In this document: in pieces, positions 29,801 through 39,702 of the stretch
Layout: every line of letters begins with the position of its first letter
Numbering within the stretch: the first letter of the stretch is position 1
Origin: Diplonema japonicum
Lineage: Eukaryota; Euglenozoa; Diplonemea; Diplonemida; Diplonemidae
DNA length: 64,000 nucleotides
Assembly: GCA_964019335.1 (NCBI GenBank)
Contig: OZ025677.1
Span: 124,001 to 188,000, forward strand
Reading direction: 5' to 3'
Program-made: the position numbers and the translations under genes
The notes under the pieces: generated by a model
What the model saw: the letters and a program-made list of their open reading frames with translations, nothing else
What the model was told of the DNA's origin: nothing
Databases searched by the model: none

Positions 29801-31589
29801 CCTGAGTATCAGGTGCCGTTGTGGAAGGAGCCTGAGTATCGGGTGCTGTTGTTGCAGGTGCTTGTGTATCAGGTGCCGTTGTGAGGGGAGCCTGAGTATC
29901 GGGTGCCGTTGTGGCCGGTGCTTGCGTGTCAGGTGCTGTGGTTGAAGGAGCCTGAGTATCGGGTGCCGTTGTGACAGGTGCTTGCGTGTCAGGTGCTGTT
30001 GTGGAAGGTGCTTGTGTATCAGGTGCCGTTGTGAGGGGAGCTTGAGTATCGGGTGCCGTTGTGGTTGGTGCTTGCGTGTCAGGTGCTGTGGTTGAAGGAG
30101 CCTGAGTATCGGGTGCCGTTGTGACAGGTGCTTGCGTGTCAGGTGCCGTTGTGGAAGGAGCCTGAGTATCGGGTGCCGTTGTGGCTGGTGCTTGCGTGTC
30201 AGGTGCTGTTGTGGAAGGTGCTTGTGTATCAGGTGCCGTTGTGGCCGGTGCTTGCGTGTCAGGTGCTGTGGTTGAAGGAGCCTGAGTATCGGGTGCCGTT
30301 GTGGAAGGGGCTTGTGTATCAGGTGCCGTTGTTGGGGGAGCCTGAGTATCGGGTGCCGTTGTGGCCGGTGCTTGCGTGTCAGGCGCCGTTGTGGAAGGAG
30401 CCTGGGTATCGGGTGCTGTTGTTGCAGGTGCTTGTGTATCAGGTGCCGTTGTGGCCGGTGCTTGCGTGTCAGGTGCTGTTGTGGAAGGAGCCTGGGTATC
30501 GGGCACCGTTGTGGCCGGTGCTTGCGTGTCAGGTGCCGTTGTGGCAGGGGCCTGAGTATCAGGTGCTGTTGTCGAAGGAGCTTGTGTATCAGGTGCCGTT
30601 GTGGCCGGTGCTTGCGTGTCAGGAGCTGTTGTTGAGGGTGCCGTTGTGTCTGGTGCCTGCGTGTCAGGCGCAGGAGTATCAGGAGCTGTAGTTGGGGGTG
30701 CATCTGTAGTTCCTGAACACCCTGTTGCGGCAGTGTTGGGCTCCAAGACATTTTGGTCGTACTCACGGCCCGCACCCATGGACCCGAAGTTGCCCGCGCT
30801 GAAGTAGTTACAGATGAGGTACACCTCTGTCGAGGATCCTGGTTTAACGTGACAGAGCGAGCAACCGACTTCCGTTGAATCCTTCCACACCACTTGCGTC
30901 ATGTGCCCTGTAGTCCCGCTATTCATGGCGGTGGTGTAGTCCCAGCAGCCCTCCTCGCTGCAGTACCAGGAGTTGGTACCGGACGCAGGGTCGTAGTCTT
31001 GTAGTTCGGTGCTGCCACCGACCATAGCGAGGTTCTCACCGTAGCTCACGCCGTTGTTAGAAGGGGGGTTGTTGTGGGTGAGGGATTGCATGCTGCACGT
31101 GGTGGTGAAACCTGTGGAGGAAATCGAGTAGTCTGCGATGTCTTGGTTCCATGTGAGGGGACAAGCGCCGTGCTTGGCTCGGAACTCATTATGCTTTGCA
31201 AGCACGCTTGTTTTCTGCCACGGTGAGAGGTGAGCATAACAAGGGGTAGCCGTGGCCCCAACACACGTGCCCCCGTTTGGGGGGGCGGGTGTCGCTGTTG
31301 GGTCATACGTACCAGGGGCACAGGTGCAAGCAGTGCACCCACCCATACCAACCAAGGTAGGGCAGTCATAGTTACTTAGTAAATCTACGCAGTTAAAGCC
31401 GCTGAATTGGTCCGTGCACGAATTGCTGGGGCACCATCCTAAAGAGGATGAGCACACCCCTAGAGCGTCTGCTTTGCGGCTCCCAGTCTGATAATTTGAC
31501 ACCTCACTCTTAAACTGTAGCTGTAGCTCCGACACATTGAGCTTGGCACCCACCGAGCCCACGGCGGCAACGGCTATGAAGGATAGCAT
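23889..31589 (-). CDS. Giant CAP/SCP-domain mucin-like surface protein (two exons)
   Basis: Joined as exon 1 (31589-28733) and exon 2 (28660-23889): 7,629 nt, 2,542 residues. The start is the ATG at 31589, which follows a pyrimidine tract and TAG at 31604. Order: signal peptide ([15 protein letters not shown]); Cys-rich segment (about 40-110); CAP/SCP domain (about 115-270) with [14 protein letters not shown] and [13 protein letters not shown]; a Thr/Pro/Ala/Asp stalk of about 60 decapeptides of the PDTQAPxTTA type; a second stalk built on TLTPGSTxTPTAVPT units; a membrane helix (about 2420-2443, [14 protein letters not shown]) with RRR stop-transfer; and a 100-residue cytoplasmic tail. Exon 2 has no ATG or signal peptide of its own and shares the reading frame, which supports joining. 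CAP domains are secreted Cys-rich modules that can bind lipids or act in cell contact. The stalk is a likely O-glycosylation target. The stop codon lies in a transposon TTAA. Confidence 0.75.
24340..28640. repeat. Coding minisatellite of the second stalk
   Basis: Degenerate tandem repeats built from short codon-multiple blocks, in coding sense [24 protein letters not shown] and TPSPDTA. They combine into higher-order units of roughly 117-120 bp, cleanest at about 27660-28080. Near-identical neighbouring units indicate recent expansion or conversion. Confidence 0.85.
28661..28732 (-). other. 72-nt GT-AG intron in the CAP/mucin gene
   Basis: On the minus strand the donor is CAG|GTGTGT (GT at 28732-28731) and the acceptor is ACACAG|GA (AG at 28662-28661). 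The segment contains in-frame TGA (28692-28694) and TAA stops that would split the gene. Removing it joins ..TSAPG to ITSGPTAT.. in frame, with a Gly codon spanning the junction. Its A/T-richer, non-repetitive sequence contrasts with the Thr/Pro repeats on both sides. Confidence 0.7.
28900..30690. repeat. 30-bp coding minisatellite of the first stalk
   Basis: About 60 tandem 30-bp units (plus strand: ggtgccgttgtggccggtgc followed by ttgcgtgtca and variants) encode the PDTQAPxTTA decapeptide. Position 7 of the decapeptide varies (Ala, Ser, Leu, Pro, Thr, Val) and occasional units are shortened. Confidence 0.9.
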
Positions 31590-31974
31590 TCTTTTTCCCC
31601 CCCCTAAGAAAAAGAAAATGCCACTTTTATTTTCTTTTTTTTTTTTTTTAAACTGCGGTGTGGGGTTTAGCACTTACTTGAAAAGGGGGAACGAGAAAGG
31701 ACTACCATATAAACTACTAGAGAAACGGAAGAGAGATAAAAAAAGAAGAAAAATAATAACGCAACGGGTCCTTAATTGGCACTTGGCATGTACAAGCAAC
31801 AGCCCAGTTCCTCTTTGTTTCTCACTTAATAATAGACCCAGGTGCAAGATGGGGAGAAAGAACAGGAGAGGGAGGGAGAGAGGTGGTACATAGTTAGGAA
31901 AAAAAAAAGAATGTAAATTTAAAAGAAAAAAAAATCAGACTAATAACAGTGCTTTTGGAAGGGGTACTCATTGT

Positions 31975-32012
<38 letters not shown>

Positions 32013-32015
32013 GCC
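31590..32015. other. Spacer between the transporter and CAP/mucin genes
   Basis: Carries the 14-nt leader and acceptor of the CAP gene on the left, a plain stretch at 31680-31890, and a 31-nt T run at about 31979-32009 next to the transporter stop codon. No other gene was seen. Confidence 0.6.
31604..31605 (-). promoter_or_regulatory. Candidate spliced-leader acceptor of the CAP/mucin gene
   Basis: The minus strand reads CATTTTCTTTTTCTTAG, then a G7A5G-type leader, then ATG. The polypyrimidine tract and TAG 14 nt before the start are a textbook trans-splice acceptor arrangement for Euglenozoa. Confidence 0.5.
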
Positions 32016-33230
32016 TCATTCAGTTTTGGCATGCAACACAATGGACGGAGTGGGCAAAAGAAGCACCACACTAGCGCACAAAGAAGAAAGTGAAAAGAGA
32101 TGAAATAGCGCGGTCCAGCCATAGCTTTGGGTAATCACAGGAGTGAGGTAACCTTGGGCGAAAGCTCCGAGCGAACCGACTCCATTTATAAGGGCGCAGA
32201 GGGACCCTGCGTAGCGAGGGCCCGCAAGGTTCTGGCCGATAGCACCGACGATGAGCGAGTCTGGGCCGTATAAAAAGAATCCTATGAAAGGAAGGAGGAA
32301 GGGAGACGGAGTCGCTGCATAAGCACACATAACAACAGCAAGGCAGAGCAGAAACCCACTGCACGCATGGCCAGGGGCAACATTAAACTTCTGGCAAAAG
32401 AAACCAATCACGACAACCCCCACAGACCCGCCGATCTCTATCAATGTCGACAAGTACGCTGCAGCATCGTCCTCGTACCCGTGCTCAGACGCGAGGTAGA
32501 AAGGCAGCCAGAACAACAAGCTGTACCGCACGAGCTTGATGGCAACATACACGCTGCAGTGCTTCACAACTATACTGTGGCACAGGAAGATGATTGGGTT
32601 CTCAACCTGCACATCCGTGCGCTTCTCCGTTTTGACTGTCTCTTCCTCAGGAGAGTCTTGTAGGAAGAGCAGACAGCATCCTGCAATGCACAGCAGCACT
32701 TGTGCAGGGACGTAAAAGGCCATTTTCCATGAATGGGCAACAGAGAGGTACCCCGCTAGCATGGACGCGAAAACTCCCCCGAGCTGATAGTTGGTAGACC
32801 AGAGGCCCATGATGGCCACTCGCTGAGAGGCAGGGTACCGGTTGGACATGAGCTTGGCAGTAGACGGCCAACCCGCTGCTTGGCACATCCCGTTGATGCT
32901 GAAGGCGATGAAGACGCCCCAGAAACTGCCCAGCCCAAAATAGTACGGCAAGGCGATGGTCGCCAAGGAGCTGCCCACTAGTCCTGCGACAAGCACCGCA
33001 ACAGGGCTACCGTTGTCTACAGCCATCCCTGCTGGGACCATGCTTATCGAGTACGCCAGCAGGTATCCTACATCCATCGTGCTCAGTGTCTCCAACGAGA
33101 CCACCCCCTCTCGGACAAGTACCCCCTTCACCGCGCTGAGGTTCTTCCGCGTCAGGTACAACCCAGCATAGGACAGCCACGTCAGCAGGAACGTCGCCCA
33201 GGGCCGCATCATGTCTTTTATTGTCACCAT
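32016..33230 (-). CDS. MFS transporter, organophosphate:phosphate antiporter (OPA/SLC37-like)
   Basis: 404 residues from ATG 33230 with about 10-12 hydrophobic helices. The first helix ends in GLYLTRKNLSAVKGVL, the conserved YxxRKNLS signature of the OPA family (bacterial GlpT/UhpT, eukaryotic SLC37). A second landmark is NGMCQAAGWPSTAKLMSNRY followed by GLWSTNYQLGG, as in helices 4-5 of these carriers. A charged loop (DSPEEETVKTEKRTD) divides the two halves. Expected substrates are glycerol-3-phosphate or hexose-phosphates exchanged for phosphate, across the ER or an organelle membrane. At about 400 residues it is slightly shorter than most family members (430-530). The exact substrate cannot be read from the sequence. 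Confidence 0.8.
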   Translation of the reverse strand: MVTIKDMMRPWATFLLTWLSYAGLYLTRKNLSAVKGVLVREGVVSLETLSTMDVGYLLAYSISMVPAGMAVDNGSPVAVLVAGLVGSSLATIALPYYFGLGSFWGVFIAFSINGMCQAAGWPSTAKLMSNRYPASQRVAIMGLWSTNYQLGGVFASMLAGYLSVAHSWKMAFYVPAQVLLCIAGCCLLFLQDSPEEETVKTEKRTDVQVENPIIFLCHSIVVKHCSVYVAIKLVRYSLLFWLPFYLASEHGYEDDAAAYLSTLIEIGGSVGVVVIGFFCQKFNVAPGHACSGFLLCLAVVMCAYAATPSPFLLPFIGFFLYGPDSLIVGAIGQNLAGPRYAGSLCALINGVGSLGAFAQGYLTPVITQSYGWTALFHLFSLSSLCASVVLLLPTPSIVLHAKTE

Positions 33231-33344
33231 AATACCCCCTTCCTTTTTTCTTCTTCTTTCTTTTTGAAATTGCGTTGAGTAATCAAGAAGAAAAAACTTT
33301 TCAATCCCAGCAAAAAAAAAAAAAAAAAAAAAAAAACGGTTTTC

Positions 33345-34220
33345 TCACGCGTTTTTAGTGTGTTCTAAGGCAAGGATCAAGGCCTGCGTGCCTTTCTGTC
33401 CATGGCCCAGCCTTTGCATTGTTGTGTAAAGGTCTCTCGCAAGGTGCAATCCGGGGAGGGTGAGGTTCATGCGTGTGGCTTCGTCGACAGCAATGCCGAG
33501 GTCCTTCACAAAGTGATCGATGTAGAAGCCGGGGGCGAAATCGCGAGAGGCGGTTTTGGGACCGAGATTGCTGATCTGGTACCCTCCAGCAGCGCCCTTC
33601 TCGATGGCGGCGATGGTCTGGTGAAGGTCGAGCCCGGCATGCGTGGCGTAGTGGAGCGATTCGCAAACCCCGAGGATCGTGCTGCAAACAAGGATTTGAT
33701 TGCACATTTTGAGATGTTGCCCTTTTCCTGCGGGACCGGCATGTGTGATGTTTGTTCCCATTTTGGATAGGACGGGGGTCACCTTGTCAACAGCGGTTTT
33801 CATACCGCCACAGAATATGGTGAGAGATGCGGCCTTGGCGCCAATGTCACCGCCGGAGACAGGTGCGTCGATGGCATCCCATCCTCTTAGTTCGCCTTCA
33901 GCGAAGATCTCTTCAGCAAGACTGGGTGTCGAGGTGGTCATGTCGATGAAAGTCTGGCCTTTGCCCAACACACCTGCTACGCCGTTATTCCCAAAGACGA
34001 CTTCTCTCACATCGTCGGGTGTCCCTACAATCGAGACAACTACGTCGGACCCTGCAGCGGCCTCGCGTGGGGTGTCGCACCACGTGGCGCCCCCTTCGAT
34101 CGCTTCTCTTGCTTTTTCTTGTGTCCTCGTGAACACCTTCACCTCGTGCCCCGCTTTCACGAGATGCCCCACCATGCTTTTCCCCATTATCCCTGTTCCG
34201 ATCCAGCCGATTTTTTGCAT
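33345..34220 (-). CDS. Beta-hydroxyacid dehydrogenase (3-hydroxyisobutyrate dehydrogenase family)
   Basis: 291 residues. I start at ATG 34220 (MQKIGWIGTGIMG) because the upstream extension is translated homopolymer. The Rossmann dinucleotide motif is GWIGTGIMG at 5-13. The substrate-binding motif DAPVSGGDIGAKAASLTIFCGG lies at about 118-139. The catalytic Lys171 sits in GKGQHLKMCNQ. A C-terminal helical domain ends in GTQALILALEHTK. The family oxidises 3-hydroxyisobutyrate, 4-hydroxybutyrate or tartronate semialdehyde with NAD(P). Tyr/Thr-Arg after beta-2 (VFTRT) rather than an acidic residue hints at NADP preference. No mitochondrial targeting sequence is seen. The specific substrate is unresolved. 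Confidence 0.88.
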   Translation of the reverse strand: MQKIGWIGTGIMGKSMVGHLVKAGHEVKVFTRTQEKAREAIEGGATWCDTPREAAAGSDVVVSIVGTPDDVREVVFGNNGVAGVLGKGQTFIDMTTSTPSLAEEIFAEGELRGWDAIDAPVSGGDIGAKAASLTIFCGGMKTAVDKVTPVLSKMGTNITHAGPAGKGQHLKMCNQILVCSTILGVCESLHYATHAGLDLHQTIAAIEKGAAGGYQISNLGPKTASRDFAPGFYIDHFVKDLGIAVDEATRMNLTLPGLHLARDLYTTMQRLGHGQKGTQALILALEHTKNA

Positions 34221-35249
34221 TTTTTCTTTTTTTTCCCCCCCCGTATCCTGAGCGGTCTCTTCCTTGGTTTTTTTTAATTGGGGATATAAAAAAATAAAAT
34301 AAAATAAAATAAAATAAAACTGCATTCACTATGATAAAAAAAGGTGGGGGGGGGGGGGGGGGAGGAGTGTTAGCAACTAAATACTCCCCGCCAGTGAAGT
34401 TTTTTTTTCTTTCCTTTTTTCCTTTTTTTTTCTCGAATACAAGAGGCATCGCTGATCTAGGATGAACCCTTAGAGCACAAAAAAAATCGATAAAATTTCA
34501 GTGTGCAGGGGGGGGTGCTCACTGTTTGAAAAAGAAACAAATAACAGCAATCCTTGGGTCGCAGGTGGGGGGGACAGGTATTCCTGTTGTCACAGAGAAG
34601 AGAGAAGTTAGATAGTGGATGGTTAAAAAGGACCCTTTAAAAAAGAGAGAAAACGGCCGGTATATCAATCAACAGCGGGCTGTTGGGATGGAGGAAAAGC
34701 TCAGGTTTGGTCACATAATTAAATCATTTTCTTTTTTTTTTTTTTATTTGAAATGAGAATGGGAATAGAGGCGAACGAAAGGCTGTTCCCGCTACTCTTT
34801 ATCTTTCCTTTCTTCCTTTCTTCCTCTTTTGTGTTTCCCGTTACAAATTCGAGCTTTTCTTTTTCCGCGTAAAGATTTTTGTGTTCAAAACGAACCCTGT
34901 TCTATTTTTTGTAATTTGCTCAGGTGAATAGCTTGCTGATGAAAACCCTCAACTCATTATTGCCACGGGTCTTAAAGCAAACTTACTTACTTTTCGCTGA
35001 GCTTCGGGGGACCGCCACCAAATCACCTTTCGCTTTTCGTTTCATTGTTTTTCCTCTGCTCGCCTCGCTCTCTTATTCTTCAAAAAAGAAAAAAAAGAGG
35101 GGGGAACGGCATTATTTCCTTTCCAAAAGCCTTTAGGCTATTTTAAAAAAAATAAAAAAAAAAGGTGATCCAAATAGAATTAATTCATTGCCCGGCACAA
35201 GTGATAACAAGTTCTTTATCATTTTTGCTCGAAATGCATTTGATTTCCT
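34221..35249. other. 1-kb spacer with microsatellite and mobile-element fragment
   Basis: Holds an AAAAT microsatellite at about 34289-34318, a G run at 34348-34362, the short LINE-tail match at 34487-34526 and a TTCC/TTTC-rich stretch near 34800. The plus-strand frame at 34924-35136 starts with GTG and has no domain. No gene is called. Confidence 0.55.
34487..34526 (-). mobile_element. Isolated copy of the LINE 3' tail
   Basis: About 40 bp match the extreme 3' end of the retrotransposon at 41274-41311 (tcgataaaatttcagtgtgc, then a G run and tgctcactgtt), differing mainly in G-run length. Beyond it the two loci diverge at both ends. It is either a severely 5'-truncated LINE insertion or the tail of a SINE that shares the LINE 3' end. 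Confidence 0.6.
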
Positions 35250-35253
35250 TTAA

Positions 35254-36981
35254 CCACTAAAGGACCGGGGGTTTTGGCGAAAAAAGTGCCAAGGACCGTC
35301 TATTTATGAACCCGGGAAAAAAAAATGCGAGAGTTTAACCATAGGAAAGTACACAACACCCTTTAAAAAGCACGTGACCCAGGGGGTAAAAAAAAACAGT
35401 TTATTTTCCATGCAGGGGGGCTTACTTAGTGCTCATACGGGGTCGGGAGAGGAAATATACGACAAAGTACTGAGCATCACGAGCAACTTTGCTCAACCCA
35501 CTCGAGGGCGCTTGGGCGGAGGACAGCCTCCCTCGCTTTTCTTTTCTTCTACAGATGTCGATTTTCTTCCAACATTGGGTCCTGGCGGAGAGCAGAAGAA
35601 CTGGTAATTAGAATAAAGATTATCCATTGTAACCCAGTGACCACGATGCTCGAACTGTCGCAGAAGACAGGGTACCGTGTCCTTCGGGTCCCCACCAGAG
35701 TAAATTCTAATGTTAAGCGCGCACCCTGTGCATGAATGCGGCGGAGTACACCTTAAAGCCATAGCGCTTGCGTTTAGCTGGTTGAAAAATGCTGTGCTTA
35801 AGGCGGGAGAAGGAGCGAATCAATGCTCAGCTCTTGACCGGGGGTGGTATGCAGCTTTCCAGCTGGGGGAGTCCGGGAATGCAGCATCTCCACTTTTGAT
35901 AGTGTCTCGTTGCCCTGTGAGCCAAAGTGGACACAACAACGGCCTATGTAAGGCGTTGCAATCTCTTCCTTTGTAGACCAGTAGTACTTGACGCCCGCCC
36001 TGCAGACTTCGTCCATCAAGGCGGGCAGAACCCAGACAGCGATCCAGGTGTTCAGTTGTACCACATCTGCGTCGAATGTGGTGCCTTGGATGTGGCATAC
36101 ACCTGATAATGGACCTCAGCAAACTGTTTGTGATAAACAAACTGAAAAGTTGTAGCCTATCCATGTTGCTGTTTGATGTTGCTGGACCCCTGTACCCATG
36201 TCATTTCTTGGCCGGTATACGGTTGATATTTGTCCCCCAACGCACACCACCCTCATCTGAGGTGGTGCTGGGGCTGGAAGAAGCACTTCTGAAGGTCCTG
36301 AGAAGCTGCTCTCAAATAATAAGTACAAAAGGACACCAAGCAACCCTCTTGGGGACGGGTTTTTGTGTTTGTTCTTCGCGCAAAAGGGTATTTCAAATAA
36401 AAAGTTGTCTCGATTTTAGTGGTGCCATGCAGTATGTGACACAGCGGCCACCCTTGTGAAACTTCGCCCCGAAGCCTCCCAAGTCCCCTGTGGTCCCGTA
36501 GAAAGTAAAAGTGGAGAGGTAAAGAAAGCTTGGAAATTGAAATAGGGAGAGGGGCCACAGAAGCAATTAATATAAACACCAACTAGAGAGTTGTGGGAGG
36601 CTTGCTTCACTGGCACGATGCCGCGGGGAGGCTACTTGCCTGACCTGGTGAAGCCACCTCCTTGTTCGATGTAATGGGATAAGGGACTCTCCGTTGAGGG
36701 CGATGCTAACTGGCGCCACGCGTAGGGTGGGCTCTCCACCCCCGTCCAGGTTTCCCCACGTGTACGGCTTTAGAACGAGAGTTTCCCTTTCGCTTGTGTT
36801 TCTCCAAACCACAATTACCAGGAACCACCACAGACAGGGAGGTTGGAAACATTGGTCCCCAAAAAAAAAATCGCGGAACAATGGGTCTTAGTAAAGTCCA
36901 GGGGCTGTGTGGCACAAAAAGTGTCACATAGAAAAGATAATTTTTCTTAAGGACACATATGTCCTCATGGTACTTTAGTGG
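35254..36981 (-). mobile_element. Degenerate piggyBac-type DNA transposon
   Basis: A 1,728-bp element flanked by TTAA at 35250-35253 and 36982-36985. Its terminal inverted repeat is CCACTAAAGGACC on the left and CCACTAAAGTACC (complement) on the right, 12 of 13 identical. It contains a broken transposase on the minus strand. The ends differ from the 12-bp ends of the MITE at 23626, so this is a different family. Confidence 0.85.
35493..36110 (-). pseudogene. piggyBac transposase remnant
   Basis: Pieces in three frames match successive parts of the DDE_Tnp_1_7 transposase. First is VVQLNTWIAVWVLP with KYYWSTKEEIATPYIG. Next is GQELSIDS (site of an acidic catalytic residue). Next, in another frame, is HSIFQPAKRKRYGFKVYSAA. 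Last, in another frame, is LNIRIYSGGDP with GHWVTMDNLYSN (the second catalytic Asp). At least two frameshifts, near 35800 and 35712, break the frame. No intact N-terminus or C-terminal Cys-rich finger was found, so the element cannot make its own transposase. Confidence 0.75.
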
Positions 36982-37156
36982 TTAAAAATAATTCTTTATG
37001 ACTATATGTCTTTGTTGTTCGAGCAAAAAAGGTTTTTAAAAAGCTGCGAAAGTTTTTTGCTCGGCACAAGTTGCATATAGTTATAAAATCATTTTTTGAA
37101 AGATAACAAAAAAAAAAAGAAAAAAAGAAAGGAAGAATCGCTCTGGCCACTTGTCA

Positions 37157-38410
37157 TCAAACCTTCCGTGGCGGCATCTCCACATCCACAGGTTCCGTCT
37201 TTGGTGTGGCCTTCTTAACTCTGTAGCAGTACAAAACTACGGCAGCAGCAACAAGCACTCCGACCCCCCCAAGTACCGCCAGGACAACAATAACTGTTGT
37301 CACCGAACTACTATCATCGTTCGGACTTGGTGTAGGCACTTCGGTAGCAGGTGCATCAGTCCCTGGTGCAGAGCACGTGTCACTGTAGTAGTTTTTGTAC
37401 ACCTCTGTCGCTCCATTAGTTGTGTCCTTCCACACAATAGTACTGTTGAAGCTCTCCACCACCCAAGCGGGGGTGCGTGTCACCTGCCCTGCCGTCACCG
37501 CAAGGCTCGATTGCGTAACAGTACAGTAACTAGACAAGACAGAGCCACGGATAACGTACCTCGCACCAGCCTCATCCACGTAACCCCCGCTCATGCCGGG
37601 GAGGGGTGCAGGAGGGGGTGTCACTGCCTTCAAAGCCGCATCATGGAGACTCGGGAAGTAGTCAGGGTTCACAGTGACGTAGCCAGGCTTGTAAAGGGTG
37701 CTGGTGTCGGCAGGTATCCCGAACATGGTGTAGCACATGGTGAGGGCGATGAGGTAGGTTCCAAGGGGGTCGGGGTGGCTCTTGTCAGCATTGTACAGCT
37801 TGTAGAAGAGGGTGTTGGGGTCTGTCCCAGGGTCGGCGCTGCTGCTCTGGTCGTACACATGGCTGAAGGCGGTGCCCGCATGGGCAATGATGCTGTCCTC
37901 AGGTGCCATGCAGCCCTGGCGCTTCGTGATGTCCGAGTACAGCTCGTACCCATCGATGCACATGCTTTGCATGTTCTTGTAAGTGTCTCCGAACAAGCTC
38001 AGCCCCTCCCTGTAGCCCCATGTCTCGTACATCACGATCTTCGCAGAGGAGGCCTTCGCCGCAGGGGAGAACAGGTCCACCATTGCCTTGTAGGCAAGAT
38101 TCTTGTTCTCCCAATTCCATGTATCGCATGCAGGGCCTGTCTGGCTTTGATCTTGCAAGATAAGGTAGTCAAAGCCCCCTGCATTCAGCCGTGTGATCAC
38201 ACCGTTGTCCTGCGAGGCCTGTCCCAGGGACCGCCCTCCGGCCACTTTCGACTCCACTGTGATTGTGTGTCCCATGCTGGCTGCAACCTGCCTCACAACA
38301 CCTGGCATGTCACCCCCATAGGTGAATGAGTTCCCAATGAACAGGAGGTTCTTCCCATCTGCTCCGCAGGGCACCCACAGCAGCAAGGCAAGCAAGGTCA
38401 TTCCGTGCAT
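37157..38410 (-). CDS. SGNH-hydrolase surface protein, copy 1 (short stalk)
   Basis: 417 residues from ATG 38410. Signal peptide at about 1-18 (MHGMTLLALLLWVPCGADG). The SGNH/GDSL hydrolase ectodomain spans about 20-300. Block I is LLFIGNSFTYGGD with nucleophile Ser28, block II VAGGRSLGQ, block III ILQDQSQTG, then MYETWGYREG, and block V NADKSHPDPLGTYL with the catalytic pair Asp209/His212. Such enzymes are esterases or deacetylases on carbohydrates or lipids; the GNS plus LQ.QSQ pattern matches a bacterial-type SGNH subfamily. A second small module (about 265-350, ending YYSDTC) leads to a very short stalk, a membrane helix (TTVIVVLAVLGGVGVLVAAAV) and a 25-residue tail. It is the first of four tandem paralogues and shares its ectodomain variant with copy 4. 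Confidence 0.82.
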   Translation of the reverse strand: MHGMTLLALLLWVPCGADGKNLLFIGNSFTYGGDMPGVVRQVAASMGHTITVESKVAGGRSLGQASQDNGVITRLNAGGFDYLILQDQSQTGPACDTWNWENKNLAYKAMVDLFSPAAKASSAKIVMYETWGYREGLSLFGDTYKNMQSMCIDGYELYSDITKRQGCMAPEDSIIAHAGTAFSHVYDQSSSADPGTDPNTLFYKLYNADKSHPDPLGTYLIALTMCYTMFGIPADTSTLYKPGYVTVNPDYFPSLHDAALKAVTPPPAPLPGMSGGYVDEAGARYVIRGSVLSSYCTVTQSSLAVTAGQVTRTPAWVVESFNSTIVWKDTTNGATEVYKNYYSDTCSAPGTDAPATEVPTPSPNDDSSSVTTVIVVLAVLGGVGVLVAAAVVLYCYRVKKATPKTEPVDVEMPPRKV

Positions 38411-39702
38411 TTTGAAACCTGTGAACGAAGGTACTAAAGAGGAAAACGAGAGAAGTATTATATCAGGCTACTACTACGACGCGCGCCGTTGCGCTGTCCG
38501 TGCCAGGCCAGGGCACCGTGACCGCAAGAAGCTTACGGGCGATGCCATGCATCAGAACACAATGAAAAAAGACAATGAAAGAAGGGGGACGAAGTTAGAA
38601 AGTAAGCAAGTGACGAGAATGAATAAATCAAATCCAGCCGTTATTGGTTTCCTCTCTTTTTTTCCTCCCCCTCCCTCCCCTTTCGCCTGATTCTTCCTAT
38701 TCATGCTAGTAGCTAAAACGAAAAAAGAAGAAAGGGAGAGAGCAAAAAAAAAGAGGGGGGGGAACAATGCAACAAAACAATGCCCCTGCGAGGATGTCAG
38801 GGGAGAGAGCTAGAAAGGTGTGTGGACTTAAAGGAAGTCTTTGTGAGCCACTCCCTTTTTTTTTCACAGTACTGTTACTGATAATGTAAAGCATTACGAA
38901 GCAAGCCGGAACAAGACTACTGTACTTTTGGTCAGGCACACCCCGAAGGGGCATATTTAATTCACGAACAGGGGTGGGGGGGGTAATTCTATTATCCGGA
39001 CGATGATTCACGTTGTAAATTTATTTACAGAAAATGCTCAGACCACTCAGTATATTACCAAAAGGGATGTGGGTGGGTGGTCTCGGCTCTTTATTCGTGT
39101 AATAAAAAAAAAAAAACCGCTTTTTTTTTTTTTTCCTCTTTTTTTTCCTCGTCGTTGCAACGTCATTCTTTCTTGAAATCCCCAACCCCTCAGTGGGAGT
39201 TGAGGTTTTCCTCTTTTTTTTCTTTTTTTTTTTTTTTATACTTCAATTTTTTTTTTTTCTCGATTTTCATTTTCGTTTATGTTTCTTTTTTTATTTCACT
39301 CTGCTGAAAGTACATCACGGCGAAGGCCGCCCGATGGCTTCAAGTACATGAGAGCCGAGGGAAGACGCCGGCTGCCTAAGTGAACCTACTTTTCCTTCAG
39401 CACGTCGTAAAGTACAATAGACCTTTGTGCCTTCGTGGTGAAGTAATATCAGAGTGTCTTGAAATAAAACCGCTTCCCTTCAATTTCCGTCTTCAAAAAG
39501 GGCAAATTACATATGGTAACCGCCAAGAGAGGAAAAAACAGAAAAGAGAAAGAAAAAAAAAGAAAAAAAATAGAGAGAGAGGCATGAGTGGGGCACAGTC
39601 CCCAGCATTGCGTCCGTTCTTCTTTTTTTTTTTTTTTCTCGTTCTTTCCTCTCTGCTCTCAGAAATTTAATCCCGAGAGATGCTGTTGTCGCCTAGTGTT
39701 CG
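38411..39702. other. Intergenic spacer of the SGNH array (copies 1-2)
   Basis: No gene. The 20-mer ttaaaggaagtctttgtgag at 38828-38847 recurs at 46868-46887. A segment near 39583-39612 resembles the 3' flank of copies 3 and 4 (gcatgagtgg..gtccccagcattgc), so the spacer was duplicated together with the genes. A small palindrome ccccgaagggg lies at 38941-38951. Confidence 0.6.

Noticed and set aside
34924-35136. 70-codon plus-strand frame
   Set aside because: GTG start, opposite to all other genes, ends in a Lys run, no domain.
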